Positions 63,354-64,000 of a stretch of DNA of 64,000 nt are shown piece by piece. The translations under genes were made by a program, and so were the position numbers. The stretch comes from Cliona cf. orientalis (lineage: Eukaryota > Porifera > Demospongiae > Clionaida > Clionaidae). Each line of letters begins with the position of its first letter. Position 1 is the stretch's first letter. The notes beneath the pieces were generated by a model. That model saw only the letters and a program-made list of their open reading frames with translations. It was not told where the DNA came from and did not search any database. The DNA lies in NCBI GenBank assembly GCA_963930775.1, contig OZ005706.1, positions 7,060,428 through 7,124,427 on the forward strand. Reading direction: 5' to 3'.

Positions 63354-63650
63354 GACATCGTTCACTCATGGATCAATCTCATTGGACAGTTTCAAATCAT
63401 GTTGTCATAGCTTCTAGTCTAGGTTGCATGCATTAACTGGACTGGATGGTTTTTCATGACTGAAATCATTATAATTTGCATCACTTTCTGGGTTCTCCCA
63501 GTCTTTGGAAAAAGCATGGAATAGGGTCTGGGAATGGGACAATGCTTAGGCAGAAAGTGCAACGCATGACATTGTATGAAGTAATAATAATATTATTATA
63601 TTGGATCACTTAGAGAAAACATTGTACGTTACTGTTAATGATACTGTTCA

Positions 63651-64000
63651 TTATGTAGTAACGTTTGAGCTAGACAAAGTACCTTCGCTGGCTTGTACTG
63701 AGTCCAGTGGTTGGACTATGCTGAGAATATCCTCAGCTGTGATGGGTTTGGCTACCACATAGGGAGTCTTGTAGGAGACATAAGGCTTCAGCTGTATGTT
63801 GATGAGAGTGTGTGTGTGTGTTGGGGGGGGGGAGGTGGAGGAATTGAGGTGTACTCTTCCTTAAAACTAAATTTTTTACATAATTTGAAAAGTAGATACA
63901 GTAACTACCTCAAATCCATCCAAGTTCGGTACCACAATTTCTGGTATTCTGTGCTTGGTGACGATAAATCCACCTTATAAAAATAATCATTATTATCATC
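63651..64000 (-). CDS. MRPL41: MRPL41 copy 2, 3' part (runs off window)
   Basis: The last exon (stop TAA at 63651-63653, encoding LKPYVSYKTPYVVAKPITAE with a few changes) and the IVTKHRIPEIVVPNLDG exon (about 63907-63975) are intact. Upstream exons lie beyond 64000, so whether this copy is functional cannot be judged. It accompanies the ODF3 fragment as part of the same duplicated block as 24438-27427. Confidence 0.8.

Overview
This is a eukaryotic (metazoan) nuclear window. The genes have many short GT-AG introns and AT-rich intergenic DNA. They include a dynein heavy chain, a SHIPPO-repeat sperm/cilium protein, a mitochondrial ribosomal protein, an ER HSP70 and death-domain/ankyrin proteins. 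The style (compact ciliated-animal gene set, death-fold/ankyrin paralogues, very dense small inverted-repeat elements) suggests a demosponge, Amphimedon-like. This is an inference that I could not test by search.

Layout. (1) 59-935, minus: a small two-exon gene of unknown function. (2) 1880-15827, plus: the 3' two thirds of a divergent dynein heavy chain (DNHD1-like) with an intact AAA3 P-loop, a lost AAA4 P-loop and an early C-terminus. One intron holds three tRNA-Gly(TCC) genes and another holds a minisatellite. (3) 24140-16115, minus: HYOU1, the ER HSP110/GRP170 chaperone. (4) 24438-26609, plus: an ODF3/CIMAP1-like SHIPPO protein, divergent from HYOU1 across a ~300 bp shared promoter with an RFX X-box and an NRF1-like site. 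(5) 27427-26897, minus: MRPL41. (6) 30850-36113, plus: death-domain/ankyrin gene A, apparently intact. (7) 36114-48174: almost entirely mobile DNA, including a 2.3 kb TA-target element and a 3.2 kb ISL2EU-type transposon (THAP/DDE transposase plus a SAP/SWIM protein) nested in a TTAA-target element. (8) 48819-54021: death-ankyrin copy B, a pseudogene broken by insertions. (9) 54415-55376: broken SDHC and MRPL41 fragments. (10) 57899-62305: copy C, with one nonsense codon. (11) 62726-64000: a second partial ODF3 and the 3' part of a second MRPL41.

The order ODF3 - MRPL41 - death/ankyrin - SDHC remnant - MRPL41 remnant - death/ankyrin - SDHC 3' flank - ODF3 3' end - MRPL41 shows that a multigene block was tandemly duplicated and then eroded. 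Because the copies are alignable inside the window, they give empty sites that date and define several insertions.

The most unusual content is the short mobile DNA. There is a family of very small hairpins (about 29-58 bp, plus one 363 bp member) beginning TAG and mostly ending CTA, flanked by perfect or near-perfect 9-10 bp target duplications. There is a CCGTA/TACGG family with TA duplications proven by two paralogous empty sites. There is a Harbinger-type family (GGCC...GGCC, TWA duplications) whose two arms carry matching variants. There is also a ~1 kb TTAA-target family studded with GGGCGTG motifs.
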